Positions 1 to 14,300 are shown, counted from the first letter of the stretch. The stretch: DNA of 64,000 nt from Pararge aegeria (GCF_905163445.1 NC_053197.1:3348001-3412000), one strand, 5' to 3'. Numbers and translations: made by a program. Notes: generated by a model not told the origin, from the sequence alone.

Positions 1-153
1 TACAGCTTGCTGCGAAGGCAAGTTGAGCCTCCTAGCAGCCTCATTGCAGGATATGCAGAAATATGCCTTCTCAATACATGCAGCTATTTCACCTCGCACT
101 GTGTCCAGAAGTGTATCCATGAAAAGGGTGTAGCTTTCTGCTGGTACATTATC
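1..153 (-). CDS. PSMD8 (Rpn12): Rpn12 coding exon 4 (runs off the window)
   Basis: 51 codons beginning DNVPAESYTLFMDTLL after a TTTACAG acceptor and ending NLPSQQAV at the window edge. No stop or donor is reached. Confidence 0.92.
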
Positions 154-1825
154 CTGTAAATGAGCGAAATTATAACCATTCTCCAAATTATGTTCTCTAC
201 CCCCTCAGCTCCTTCAGCAATTTAATTTGTTCAGCTATGTTGGTTACTAAGTAAATGGTATGTTTGTATAATAAAATACCAATTTCAACTAGAAGTATTC
301 TTACCTTAGCCAAGAAAATCTTATTATAACTCCCTTCCATAAGATACTGCTCCAATGCTAAAGGATGCCTGACATATGGATCCACTCGGATGACATCAAC
401 TGATAGGCGCTCAAGCTCTGTGTGAAACTCTGCTACTCTATTCTGAGATAGGAGGAACAGCAAGTTTAGACCGAGCAGTTGGTACATGAAGGCTGATTCT
501 GGCAGGTGATCTCTGAAAGCATAATGATTGTTGAATGAAAAAAAAAAATAGTTGAATGAAAAAGTATACTTTTTGTGCATATTTTTATAAATATCCAGAT
601 ACTTGATTTCTTAAGATGTTAGGTGTACTTCAAGTTAGCACCTGACTGTAATCTTGCCGGGTGGTAAGTGATGATGCCAGCTAAGATGGTAGCAACATAG
701 ATGGTTAGGGTAGGGGGTAAGGCTTTAGTTATATAAGACTCATACCCCTTACTGGTTTCTACACAACATTATACAGGAACACTAAATCATTATTGTACTT
801 GTTGGGAAATAAGACACAGCAAAAGCCACCAGACAAAAGCAGACTGTCAAGAGGCAATAAAAAAACTAAGGCATATTATGTCACTGCCTGCACTGAGGCA
901 CAAATGTAATGTATTCATCTAGATGTACATTCCCTGAAGCGGCCAAAGCATTTGGCCACCACCACTAATAAAATTGACAATCACAAATTGGCAGAAGTTA
1001 AAATAACATTTGGTTCAGAGCCCCAAGTGGCTAGCACTATCCCAAGAACCCACAGTTGCTATACAACTGCCTTGTTGGTCTAGTGAAAGAAACCCAAGGT
1101 CCTGGGTTGATTACCAGGTTGAGCCAAGAACTATTACATATTGGGTTTTATGTTAAAGGTCAGTCCAGAATTAGAAAATCATGTTAAGTTAAGCATTGGT
1201 CCCAGTTACTTTTTGTGCACCAAAGTCATGGGCATGGTCATTGGTCCCACTTATCACTAACATCATGACAAATATTGTTAATCCTAACAGCTAACACTGA
1301 AGCAGCATACTTAAAACCCTCTCTTAATAGAGATTCCAGTGTCAGTAGGATTTTAATAGGAAGATAATGTTGATGATTCTAACCAATAACTCCTCTCTCC
1401 ATTGTAAAGACAGACTTACTTATAATCAAAATAATAGCATTTCAACTGGGACATGTATCTCTCGAAAGCCTTCATGTCTTTAGTAGCCACAGCCCACTGG
1501 GCACCAATTTCAAGAACATCCCGAGCTAATATCAACTCCTTCTGATTTGCTGCTGTATTGTTACTGGGCAAAAAGCTCAACTGCGTTAATGCAATCTGAA
1601 ATAAAATTAAAGCAGATATTACTAAGAATTCCAATAAGACTAATATTAGCCTTAGTATCTATCAGAAAAAAATAATTAAAGTTAAAATTTCATTTGAGTT
1701 TTGACGAGTCATCCTACCTTGATTTTGTTCAAAAGTTCGCCGCATTTTTCAAGCTTACGTGGTTTCTTTGTCCATTCTGTTTTTAGACTTTGATATAGTG
1801 TAGCAACGTCTTTTAGCGAAGCCAT
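1..1825 (-). CDS. PSMD8 (Rpn12): 26S proteasome regulatory subunit Rpn12/PSMD8 (partial, C-terminus off the left edge)
   Basis: Rpn12 is a PCI-type subunit of the lid of the 19S regulatory particle, which acts in ubiquitin-dependent protein degradation in cytosol and nucleus. Four exons are visible on the minus strand: 1718-1825, 1420-1595, 305-512 and 1-153. Each is bounded by GT/AG and they join in phase. The product shows stretches nearly invariant in PSMD8 of animals: ILARDVLEIGAQW, FERYMSQLKCYYFDYK, LLGLNLLFLLSQNRVAEFHT, HPLALEQYLMEGSYNKIFLA and GEIAACIEKAY. The start is the ATG at 1825, giving MASLKDVATLYQSL, a usual insect N-terminus. About 182 codons are present; the family is about 260-290 residues, so the PCI/winged-helix tail lies off the window. 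The gene is head-to-head with CEP164. No frame breaks are seen. The assignment is secure. Confidence 0.95.
305..512 (-). CDS. PSMD8 (Rpn12): Rpn12 coding exon 3
   Basis: One base plus 69 codons, DHLPESAFMYQLLGLN to SYNKIFLAK, between CTTTCAG and GTAAG. It holds the most conserved block of the family. Confidence 0.95.
1420..1595 (-). CDS. PSMD8 (Rpn12): Rpn12 coding exon 2
   Basis: Starts IALTQLSFLP after TTTCAG and ends at ...YFDY plus two bases, with a consensus GTAAGT donor. The split lysine codon is completed by exon 3. Confidence 0.93.
1718..1825 (-). CDS. PSMD8 (Rpn12): Rpn12 coding exon 1
   Basis: 36 codons from ATG at 1825, ending LLNKIK before a GTAGGA donor. Phase 0. Confidence 0.92.
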
Positions 1826-2244
1826 TTTATTCTTTATTGAACTTAATAAATCCGGTAGCTTATTTATTTTTTATCAACAAAAGCGATTGAATTGGAATTG
1901 AAATAATTTTATTATTTTGATCATAGACAAGGCAATTAATTTTTAAATATCACAGGCCACAGACTTGAGAGTTGAGTAGGAGTTCTAGTTGTTTTGGGTA
2001 CCAAGTTTAATCTGGCGTTCAATTTAAACGTAGTTTGGAGGTGTAGGTTGCGCTTATATACATTATTTTTATTACATAGCAACCCTGTTTTGTAATTGTC
2101 ATTTAGTCGTCTTAATTTTAGTTTAAGGGGGTTCGTCGAAATTTTCTTCGATTATTCAATAATGGATAAAAAATCTCTATACTATAATTATAGCTACGTT
2201 AGTAGCGGCATTTGTCTGAAATGAGGAAAGCATGATATCTAAAT
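1826..2244. promoter_or_regulatory. Candidate bidirectional promoter between Rpn12 and CEP164
   Basis: The two start codons diverge with 419 bp between them, so both 5' leaders and core promoters should lie here unless there are distant noncoding exons. The sequence is AT-rich. I see no convincing TATA box placed for either gene, as expected of housekeeping and centriolar genes. The role is inferred from geometry alone. Confidence 0.5.
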
Positions 2245-2311
2245 ATGAGTTCGCCGTCGGCTTTGGTGTGCCGCGAGATTTTCGACGAAAACAGCCAACC
2301 GTCGGCCGAGG
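2245..2311 (+). CDS. CEP164: CEP164 exon 1 (start codon)
   Basis: ATG followed by SSPSALVCREIFDENSQPS. The exon ends GAGG before a GTCTGT donor, weak at positions +3/+4. The leftover G completes GAA of exon 2, giving ...SAE-EISDYA, which fits the family. The phase match is the main support. Confidence 0.75.
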
Positions 2312-5300
2312 GTCTGTATTGTTTGTATTTTGTATAAAACTACATCATTTCAATCTGAAAATCGCTTAAAACTTTGATGAGTATAATTCAGAATCGATTT
2401 ACAGTTAAAACACATCCTGAAAGTAAATGTACTGTAAAGTCCTAAAGTTTTTATAGCAGGACACACATTTTTGCAGGGCTAGACAGGACGCACACCCACC
2501 CGTTTTACTACTACAGTCATTTTATTTTATTTCCCCTTGTCATTTTTTTTTGGGCATTTTCATTGTTAAAACTAGTAATATCCAGTGAATACTTGATACT
2601 AAGGCTTTTTCATGTACCAGTTCATGTCCAGGTTAATCAAAATTCTTAACAGAGAAACTATTTTTTAACCCTAACTCAGAATTGAACTCTGCACACTCAT
2701 CCATAGCTAACATGCATCCTTTACACTAGATAAGTATGAAGTAGAAATTAGAGATTGAACAAGATCAAAAAATTAATAAAATAATATTTGTTATGCAAAC
2801 TTCATGTTAAAACTTTAAAGAAAAGATCAACTAACTAGGTATTGCTACAAATAAGTGAAGTGTTGTAATATCTGCAGAAATTAATCTAACTTTTGTTTGA
2901 TGGGTAAAGTACCGGTATACTAGCAGTAGTGACACTAAGGTAAACAGGGTATTACAGGCATAAAATATTCATCACATAAAACATATACAGTCAAATAGTC
3001 TTTAATTCAGATAACAGGTCATAAAATACCCCTGGATTCTTGGTTGCTTTTGGCAATGGTTGAGCTTGCTAAAAGGCCAGGCCATCTGACACCATTGAAA
3101 GAGTCCAAAAAAAGAATATCACCATATTCCATACAGTTCATTATGATCTCCACCCATTACTGGCCCACTACAGGGCAGGCTCCTCCTACAATGAGAAGGG
3201 TAAGGCCATAGTCCACCATGCTGGCCCAGTGTGGATTGGTGGACTCCAGAAAACTTTGAGATCATCTCTCAGGCATGCAGGTTTCCTCAAAATGTTTCCC
3301 TTCAGTGTTGTAGCAATCACCACTTTTTCATCTGTTACATTTCTTTGTGTTACTACTGACTTATAAAATGATTTTGTAAGAATTTTACACTACTATTTTA
3401 TAAGTCAACATTTACTGTTTAACTGTTAAATTTCCAGAAATTGAAAGATCCTAGAATTAATCCATTAAGCTTTACTACCTGATTACACTGCTCCGGAAAA
3501 GATATGGTAGTGTTTTCCCCTAATTTTCTATTTAACTTTGACTTTCCCAGCATCTAAATTTAGAGTATTATACTAAAAATCTTTATTATAGATGGTGTTA
3601 AATCTTAATTTCTCAAAGATTCTGCTATAGATATATTCTGCATAGTTTTCATCATCATACTGAAGATGGAATTCTTATGTGTTGTTAGTAACTTTGAACG
3701 GTAGACTAGATGTCTAAAAAAGTGCCTGGAAATTAAGTCTTATGTATAAGATCACTCACAGGTTCTTTAGTATAAACACATATTCCAGTTCTTATGAATT
3801 AAACTAATTTATTGATTTTTATCTTCCAGAAATATCCGATTATGCCTGCCAGTTGGGCATTGATCCGGAGAGCGAGAGCCACCTCTTGCCACTGGCTCGA
3901 GATGGCCTCATGCAAGCACTGCCCGCACCTTGGAAAGCATAGTAAGTTTTCTATTACTTTAGCCTATTTTACGTTAGCTGGATAAAAAACAACTAATATT
4001 TAGCAACATTCTTTTAAAAACCTGAACCCAAATGGTGAGATTGGTATCTTATAATTAAGCCTCTGCTGTCCTTTTGGGTTGTCCATCCGTCCTTCTGTGT
4101 TTGCCAACAATTTGACCAATCTCATGAACATTAACAAGAATAAGTAAGAAGTTAAAAATCTACAAAGCATTTCTATCATGACTTTAATTGATAATAATAA
4201 CCCGGGTCTTATACATGAAATATGTTTTTTGGTATCTTATGCTTATTATGCCAATATTATGGTTCAGCATCAAGTTGCAAGGTATGAAACAATATCATCA
4301 TAATCCATTACCAGACCACAACAGGGCCTGAGTCTCCTCCCACAATGAAAAGGTTCACTACGCTGGCTTAGTGCGTATTGGTGGACTCCACACACCTTCG
4401 AGAACATTATGTAGAACTCTCAGGCATGTAGGTTTCTCACCGATGTTTTCCTTCACCGTCGAAGTAATATTTTTTATTACTGAAAACGCACATAATTTAG
4501 AAAAGTTAGAGGTGCGTACTGGGATTCGAACTCGGCCTCCCGAAAGTGAAGTCGTGCTCCTACCCACTGCGCTATCACCGCATATGAAACACTACATGGT
4601 ATTAACCTTATTATCATCAAACCACATACACCACAAAATAGACACAAATATTTAAAAAAATCTTTTAAAAGTTCTCAAATTGGTTGCCCAATTCAAATAA
4701 AGTCCTATGTCATTCGCTTTTCGTTATATAAAAATGTAGCAGTGTGCAATCTAGTTAAACCATACTTTTAGATCTTTCCCTTCGCCCGCGATAAGTGACT
4801 CTGTTGGTGCGTGTAAGAAGGACAAACTAACAAACAAAATTTCGCATTTATAATATTAGTAGGGAGAATAAATCGTGCTCAGATAAGGTTATTCGAGTAT
4901 TTAGGTAAAGTCGTTAATTAACTCGCACGAAGGCTGGCGTGTGTTAATTGTAAGTTAACGTAAAAACGCTAGAATTGAGGGCAGGGAACCATACAGTAAA
5001 GTAACAGCATAAAAGGGTCAGTTATTTTCTGGGAACGGATCTAAAAGTTTAGCCATCAAGTGTGATGAAAATCGTTGTATACGCGTATGGTATATAACTT
5101 ATTACGCTCTTGGCTCCAGTATCGCGCTCGCTTGCTTGATGTATTTCCATGCCGTTTGGATCATAGTGTCTATTAGTCTGTTCTATATTGGTGTCGATTG
5201 GTAAATTTTTTCTTCGCAATTAAATAACTTTTAGCTTTTTAAATATTAATCTATCTGTTGCCCATGTTCTTGTTGTTGTTTTTTCATACAAATCCCGTGG

Positions 5301-8300
5301 GCACCGTTTGTTTTCGGCGTGAAGGAAGGTCAACAGCATACTTTCGTTCGTACAAACATACTTTCGCATATATACCTAATGTTAGTAAGGATAAATAATA
5401 GTTATTTTTTTCTTGCAACAAACAGCAGTTCATTAAATTGCAACCGCCAACTGCACATTGGACTTGTAGGTAAGTCCGATGTGCGGTTGGCGGTTGCAAT
5501 TTTAGCTTTAAATTTACCTACATATAAAGGGTAAAATAAAAAAATACTAGAAAGCTCTCGACCTTGTAGTTCCCATAATTGTAACTAACAACTTTTGTTC
5601 TACGACTTTGCAAAAATCAGTATTAATTTATATCATACAAAAAAAACATGTTATTTCTGTAAAGTGACATTACACTGTGAAACCAAATACATAAGACTTG
5701 ATAACGTCGCATAGTCGGGTCAGTGACCGCACCATAGAGTCGTGGTTCGCGCGGTAGTTTATGTTATAATACAGAGTAATAATAAGTAGAGTATCTATGT
5801 AAAAATATTGAATATTTAATATTTCACAAACTATTGAGTTAAAAAAAAGGCGTAGAACAAAACTTGTTAGTTTTAATGTAAACAAATAAAGACCTAGAGC
5901 TTTGTGGTATTTTTAATATAACCCTGTATATAGTACATTTATCTTGTATATTCAGAAATATGAATATCAACAATGTTACAGTCGGAAAAATGTAATAGGC
6001 CCGTTTTGACATTTGTGCAAGACCATAGAATGTAACTTGGAACAAAACTGAAAGAAACAAAAAAATTCAAATCAATTACATACAGTGTTTTAAAAAATAC
6101 GTAAATTTTTTTGGGACGTTAACTAATATGAAAGAATATATCGCGAGTATTGTTTTTGCGCTTACTTCATAGTATCATGCAATTTATAATTGTTGCGAAA
6201 CGTTCCAAAAACAGTTACGTTCTCAGTCTTTTTTTTTTTATACTAGAGCTGTAACCATTTTTTTACTGAATATCGAAATTAAATATTGTGTAGTTATCTT
6301 TACTGCAAAGAATGAGCTTGGTTCTCAAAATGGGTTCTAAATAATGAGTCTGAGATGATGTATCTGACCAAGCGGCACATGACTGAAGCGTCCCCGCGCG
6401 CACTGCGCAGTTTTTCGTTCCTCATCTTGTAAAGTTGACTGTGCGCTCGTTTAAGATTGATATATATTGTTTACTATTACGTTAACTATGGCTCTTCTAT
6501 TTTGGACATTAATTTAAACATAGTGATTTGACTCGATTTTTGTGTTTGTTGTTATATAGTACTAACTCTGTTTCAACATATTGAAAAGTGGACGTATAAT
6601 CAACAGCCAGTCACGCGTATTGGTTGTGAAGTTAAAGGAATACTTTGAACGAACGAACACTTTACAATACATAATAATATCAATCAAGTACTGATACAGA
6701 CTTGAATTGATTTATCGTGAGTATCGAGTACAGAGTCTTATGGTTCCATAACTAGTTACGTCGCGATGACAAGTGTCAAAACGGGCCTATTACATTTTTA
6801 CGACTATAGTAAATAGTAAAAAAGCTGGGAGAGATCTCTTATATATAATTAGACACTAACATTTGTACATACCAACAGTGATTTCATTGTCATTTGTCAA
6901 CAGTTTCGACGAGAAACTGCAAACTCATTATTACTACAATGAAGACACAAAGAAGACCCAGTGGGAGCATCCGCTAGACCACGTGTACAGAGAACTAGTG
7001 AAGAAAGCGCGCGATGCGTCTATGCAGGATGATACATGCGCCTCTGTGCAGGTAACTACGCGTCTGTATTAAAGTCTAACGACCCGACCCCACATCTGTA
7101 CGAGATGTATATAACAAAACTACTTTTTGGGACCTCAATATAAAAGTTAGACATAGTGTATGCATTATATAGCTCTACCAAAACCTTTAATACTCATTAA
7201 AATATTAGTATTAATATACCGAAATGAGGTTCAAACAACATATAGCATTAATAAATCCATGAAGTTCCTCACAGTGAAGAACATAATATAATATGTTATT
7301 CTTGACTGATTGATTATAAGTAGTCGTTTACAATATAAAGTAAAAGTACTCTTTAGTCCTGAAAACAGTTGCAAAGGCAACTTCATTATAAACAAATAAA
7401 TATCAGTAGGTTCTGGTGTCCGGCCAATTTATCCGCGGAGCGAATGTTATCAAACAAATGAAAGGTCGTTCACATAATGAAGGAGAAAACAACATTTTAG
7501 TCTTCTATAAAAATTAAAAAAAAAAAAGTTTATCCTCTAAAATACTAAAATAACCTAACCTGTTTATATTTGGTCTTCGAATAAATTGGCCGAAGTTTAG
7601 ATACGGTTGGTCATGTTCAGAAATAGGAATTCAGCCAATGCACCATGTTTATTCCGGAGTACAGTAAGAAGCTACGCTTCAAGAACTCAATGCTTCAGAA
7701 TTTAAGTATAACTAAGCTGTTCAATTATTATAACTTATGTATCTAATTATAATATTATAATTATAATATTAGTAGGAATTTCGGGGTAATAAGTGGAAAG
7801 ATAAGTATCCTGTGAGTTTGCTAAATTCTCAATCATCATAAAAAAAAATATCAATCTGTTTCTATATTGCTGCGTGAAAGAACGACAAACAAACAAAAAC
7901 GACGTTCCAAGGCCTTATCAATATGAACCTATTTCTGTCCCACTACAGAGCACGGATCTTCTCTTATAATGTGCAGGGTTTAGGCCTTAGTCCATCACGC
8001 AGAACAAGTGCGGATTGTTAGACTTCACCCGTCTTTGAGAATATTAATGAGAACGAACTGTCAGGCATGTAGGTTTCCTGTCGATTTTTCCAGCACCATT
8101 GAAGCAAGTGACATTTCATTGCTTTATTATTTAATTAAGTCCAAAAATTAACTGTGTCCAAAAATTGTCCAAACATGTCCTAAAAAGGCGATAAGGCGGC
8201 CCTTTGTATCCTACTTTTTAAGTTTATTTTTGTTCTGTCCATTGTTTTTTTTTCCTATTTGTGGTGTACAAATAAAGTGTATAAATAAATAAAAGGTTAC

Positions 8301-11300
8301 CCAGATCAAAAGCTTCTTATGGCACCTTTGTCCCATAGTCTATTTTAATGCTAGAAACTAATTTTCCCCTTTCCTCTCCGACTAAGCATAAAACATTTGT
8401 TTTCCAGGAACTTCTCACATCCGAAGAAAACACCAAAAATCTTGAACGCGTCGAAGCCAAAGTGGAAAGCGAAGATGAAGATCTTAGTACAGACAGCGAA
8501 CAACATCCATCAGACACAAAGGACAACACAAATCCGACCTTATTACCGGGGAATAGACGCTTAACTCCTCTGGGCAGACCACCGTTGGCACCGCTTTCCA
8601 GATTAGATAAGAAGCTCAGTGATCTACGAGTATCACCATTAAGACGCAGTACTGAAAGTCCAATACCCACTAAACCGGCATTAGTGAGAAATATATCTGA
8701 TAGAGATATCTTGAGCCGACCGACATTCGAAAGGCCTAAGATGTTGTTCAAGCAGCAATCCGAAATAATTGATCTGAGAATGCATGTACTTACCAGTCCA
8801 GAGGAAGAGAATTTCAGTCCCTTATTGGCTTCAGCGAAAATCGAAAAGGGTTTGCCATTAGCAGGTATGTTTTTTAATTACGGAACATACAAGAGACATA
8901 TAAAAAATAAAAAAATATATATAACGACAATGCACACAACGCCATCTAGCCAAAAGTAAGCGTAGATTGTGTTATGGGTGCTAAGATGACTGATGATAAT
9001 TTTTTTTATGAATAATATATATAGATACTTATAAAATACATATTATATAAAAATAATGATATTAATTTACATACATTACATCCATTTTTAAAAAATAATA
9101 AGTATATTTTTTTTACTTAAAATAATTCAGAATTGCATTACTTAAAAAAACACGAAAGCATTCTTTTTAATAATACGTAAACACTGTACTACAGAAATAT
9201 TGGCAAGAAAAAAACTCTGCGCAACCATATTTATGTCTCTAAAAAATAAGACTAATAAAGAATTTCTTTAAATTATGTTGAAAATAATTTTAAATTAAAA
9301 GAGGATTTTCAGTCATTATTATTAGGCATAGAATATTTATACTTAGTAGAACGTAGTTGGTAATTATTTTGTCCATAAAGTAAAGCCAAAGAGTATGTAA
9401 TATGTAAACCTTGAATAGAACCACAAAATATTTTTATGTGGATAAGAGTCCCAAGACCTCATAGGTGATTTAATACGAATGCCAATGTGTTTATGTGAGG
9501 TATATTTTGCATGCCTATTGAGATCTTACATAAAAATATTATGAATAACATATTTGAGCATATTATTAAACTCAAGATGTATTCAAATTTTTTTTATTCG
9601 ATTTATAGTACCTACAGTGGCGTGCATAGAGGGTATGCACAGGGTATGCAGATAATATAAAATCAAGAAAATTTCCAGTACGAGTTATTAAAAGCTTAAG
9701 GGAAGGCATTTTATAATTTTTACAATTCCGCTCCTTAAGTTTTAATTACTAGTATCGGAGATTTTTTAAATTTTATATCATCTGCTCGTTTAGTGCATAC
9801 CCTGTGCATACCCTCAATGCACGCCACTGAGTACCTACCTAAACCGGGTTTTTTTTTTGTTCATTTTTCTTAGATATTCTAACAATAACGTAGTTTTTAG
9901 ATTAAATAAATAAATAAATATACTACGACAATACACACACCGCCATCTAGCCCCAAAGTAAGCGTAGCTTGTGTTATGGGTACTAAGACAACTGATGAAT
10001 ATTTTTAATGAATAATATACATTAATACTTAGAATAAACATATAAACACCCAGACACTGACAAACATTCATGCTCATCACACAAACATTTTCCAGTTGTG
10101 GGAATCGAACCCACGGCCTTGGGCTCAGGGTTGTTGCAAACTGCGCCAATCGGCCGTTAGATTGGTCCTTAAAAAATGAAAAACCTCTAAAACCAAAGAG
10201 GATATAAACAGTACGTTAACAATTTCAAACCGTTATATCTGTATTTCCTGACTTTATTTTAAAGTAAACCTAAGAATAAGAAGAAAATGACTTCATACCG
10301 TACTTCAACCGTAACCGCAACGAATACTGTATATAATTTGTTTGGGAGTTCGCCTTTACTCTTAACCATAACGTCATATGCAATAGCATATTAGTTCTGA
10401 TTATGTTAACGACTATATTTATTATAGCCATCGCCTTCACACCAATGGAACAAAAATGTAGATTCTGGAGGAGTCCGTTCGGTCCGATTTCGTATTTCAT
10501 GAGACCGATTGCGATATTGAATATCAATCTTTTGTTTCTTAGGTAAAGGCAGCATGTTTCTCAAGATATCTCGCTCAAACCTGCCCAGTCCAGACACAGA
10601 TAAATCTTGGCAATTGGACTCGGTCACCAAAAGCGATCCCCCAAAGGGAATACTTAGAGAGAAAACCTCTGATTCTGTACAAAGGAAAGCCGAAAGCGTA
10701 GTATTTGGGAAGCCGAAACAAACACCCAGCTTTGAAGAGGATAAGAAGAGTGTAAGGTGAGAACGTGTCATCAAACTGATATTAAAAATCGGAAAATTAG
10801 TATATAAGGCTGTATGTTTTTCACGACTTCACGCCGTAACTACTAATAACTGAGCTAATTGACTGAGATTAGTTATAGATTAAACCTTCGATTAACACAA
10901 AGACTATCCCGAAAAAATCCAAGATGACCGTGAAAAACAGAATTCAACGTTAGTTATAGTAGTTAGTACTATAATATGTTTTAATATACCGTTAAGTATG
11001 TAGAGATAGCATTTTGTTAGAAATTTGCTGTGTGGTGTGGATTTGACTGATTTTAGCACATGCAGCTTTACGTTCATTATCACCATTATCAACCTATTAC
11101 CGGTCCACTACGGAGCACGGGTTTTAGAATTAAGGTTCTGAAGGGTTTAGACCGTAGTCTACCACGCAGGGCAAGTACTGATTGGTAGACTGTATACGCC
11201 CTTGAAAACGTTATAGAGAACTCTCAGGCATGCAGGTTTCTTCACGATGTTTTTCTTCACCGTATAAAGAAAGTCATATTAATTTTCTATTTTAATTGTA

Positions 11301-14300
11301 TATCATGGTATTTCGCAAAGTAACGCCTGCGGTTTTATTTCTTTTTAATAAATTGAATTTTTAATTCCTTTCAGATTCAAGTTAGAAAACCTACCAGAAC
11401 CTACAGTTAGTCCCGGCTCAAACAGTTCCTCGGAACAAAACGACGGACAGAGCTCGATCATCAGTGCCATACCGACCATGCCATCACCTATCATACCCTC
11501 GTCACCTATCATGCCATCAACCTTTACACCTATCACGTCCAATATAACTTTAACACCTATCACACATCCCGTGCCATCGAACACCTTGTCACCATTAGTC
11601 TCGAGACCTCCTTTGCCACCGCGTTTGGATAGTCCGAGGGAATTGAAAAGTATATCCGGCTCCGAAAGAGATTCTTTGGGTAAGTTATGTGAGAAATGAC
11701 CTTTTTCATTAATCTATCTATGATCTGTTTTTCAACCAATTCTGTTTTCCATATTTTTAATGATTACTTTAGTTCGCCAGTTTATTGAAGTAGTAAGTTC
11801 ACTTATAGTTTCAAGTCATTTATATTATAAAGGGTGTCCCACGGCTATGCCTTAAATATTGTAGATCGAACTTCGAATCGAACTTTTAAATAATTGCCTG
11901 GTTAAATCGGGACTCCAACCGCTTCACGGGAAAAAAGTTACCTTGTAGCTTTATCATACTGATCGAAGGGCTTATTGAATGGATTATTTTTGCAAAATAA
12001 TATAGCATCAGAAATAGAAGGCATACCATGAATTTTATCATTTTCTTTTCATGTCGCATAATCGTGCAACGCCTCGTGTTTAGTATTTTGATAAATTTTA
12101 GGTTTTGTTTTCAGACAGCGAAAGCCTAAATCGAGGTACATCGCCACGACGTCGCCTTATAAAACCACCACCTGCTGAATATATAAAGCCTGAACTATTT
12201 CAAAAGAACTTCCAAAAGATATCCGATTTGGTCCGTCGCACAGACATCGATCCCCCTTCTGTTACTTTAGAAGAACCTATTTCGGAAAAAGGGAGTAGAC
12301 CAAGGTAAGCCTTTAGAGACATAATTGTTTCATAATAAACTCAATTCTTCTTGTACAGGGAATGCTAAACATACACGAAATGTACTTTGCATTGCCTTTT
12401 TTGTAACAATAATTTAATTTCCCCTCAGGTCACCATTGATACCACTCAAAAGCAAAATATCAATCAACCTAATGGAAAGCATCGAATCTGAAACATCAAT
12501 TGATTCCCCCGACCGAGAGTTCGCAAATCTAGATCTAAACGACTTGGACGATTCTAATAAACAAGAGGCAGCAGATTTTAGGGAAAACGAAAGGGAAAAA
12601 AGTCCTAGATTTGAGGATTATTCGGACAAAACACATTCCAAAGCTAGCGATTCCATTCAAAGATCTCGCGACATTCCAATACCTCAAATCAGAGTTCCTA
12701 AGTTAGATTTTACACCAAACAAAGCCAAATTTACACATTCCGACTCCGAAGACTCTAGGAAATCTCTAAAAGACGAGGAACCCAAAAATAGCGGTAGATC
12801 AAACAGTATAGATATACCTAAAGATATTAAAACACAACTTAAATTATCACCTACCCCGAGTTTAGGTTCTGATAGATCCCCTAGATTAGAATTCACTAAA
12901 AACTGGTCAAGTCCTTTATCAACTTTCAAACCTTTAAATAAACCAGTGATAAATCCTCTAAAATCTTCAGATTCTGCATCGAGCTTAGGAAAAGGTTTGA
13001 CAAGTCCTAGGTTAGATGGAGTAATACTATCCCAAGGGAAATCTAGTTCTGATAACGTTGTGGTAGTTTATCAGTTCGAAACTCAAGACGAATCTCCAAA
13101 GCCCATAAAATCTCCATTAATCCCAGATATGGGTGTAAGGGAAATGATGGAGAGGAACAAGCAAGATGAAAGGAGACGATTAGAGTTGTCAATGCAAAAG
13201 GAGCTGGAGATCATTCGAATGGAGTTTACGGCTAAGGAGAAGAGAATGCGAGCAGAGTTGCAAGAAGAGTTTAAAGAGGCAGAGGAGAAGTTTTTAAGTG
13301 ACAAGAAAACGAGATTATCAGATCAGGCTTTGAGACACCAAAGGGAAATGGAGGAAGTAAGTCACATCTTTATCTAGCACGATCCTAATATTTAAGGGTT
13401 TGCTTACCAGTTGGTAAGGACAATGAGCAATAGGTTAAGGTGTCGAGTGCTACTGAATGAGAACTTAAACTGTTAATAAACTCAATGTCCGAAACATATT
13501 TCTGACTAAATGGTTATACGATTTACACTATTCAATGTAATTTAGTTCGACGCGCTCTCTAAAATAACAAGTGGATATGCTTTCTGAATTATTATGACGA
13601 CACATAAGTTAAATTTGTTATTGTAAATCTTCTTCTTTTTATATTGTAAAATTTGTTTATTTGATGGTGGAACATAGTCTTTAGAGATCAAGTTCACAAT
13701 TTGTAATTGTTTAAATCAAATTTTAAATTGCTTTATTTGTTCTTTATGCATTTAAAGATTAATGTACTAATTAAAAGCTACACTATGCATGAGTAATACA
13801 ATACGGTAGCTTTTATAGTTATTATATTTAACGATATACAAATTTTGTGAAGCTTGTAGGTATGCAGTGGCGTGTATAGAGGGTATGCAGATGTTATATG
13901 ATAAGAGTTATAAAATAATTATATGAGGATAGGCATTGTCAGAGTTATAAAAACCCTACCCTTAAGTATTTATAGCTCGTACTGGGGTTTTCTTCATTTT
14001 ATATCATCTGCATACCCTGTGCATACCCTTTATGCACGCCACTGTAGGTATGTATGGTAAAATTAAAACAAATATACATAGGTCCAAGTAGTTAAACTTT
14101 GTTTATCAAGGTGGTATTGTTTTTCAAGGAATTAACAGAAGCGGAGAAAATTCATAGGCAGGAATTGCAGAATAGGTTAAAGGAGTTAGAAAGGAAATAT
14201 CTCAATGACGCCGATTCGGCTGCGAAACAACATGAAATCAATATAGCCACTTTGAGAGTCGATTACGGAAACAAATTCAGGGAAATGAGGGAACAATTAG

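Noticed and set aside
8317..8751. 144-codon minus-strand ORF
   Set aside because: Exactly antisense to CEP164 exon 4 and without resemblance to any protein family; a shadow of the coding exon.
10080..10160. Possible tRNA gene on the minus strand
   Set aside because: The GGGTTCGATTCCCAC box belongs to SINE family B, with the same body at several loci.
10406..10774. 122-codon minus-strand ORF
   Set aside because: Antisense to CEP164 exon 5; composition mirrors the sense exon.
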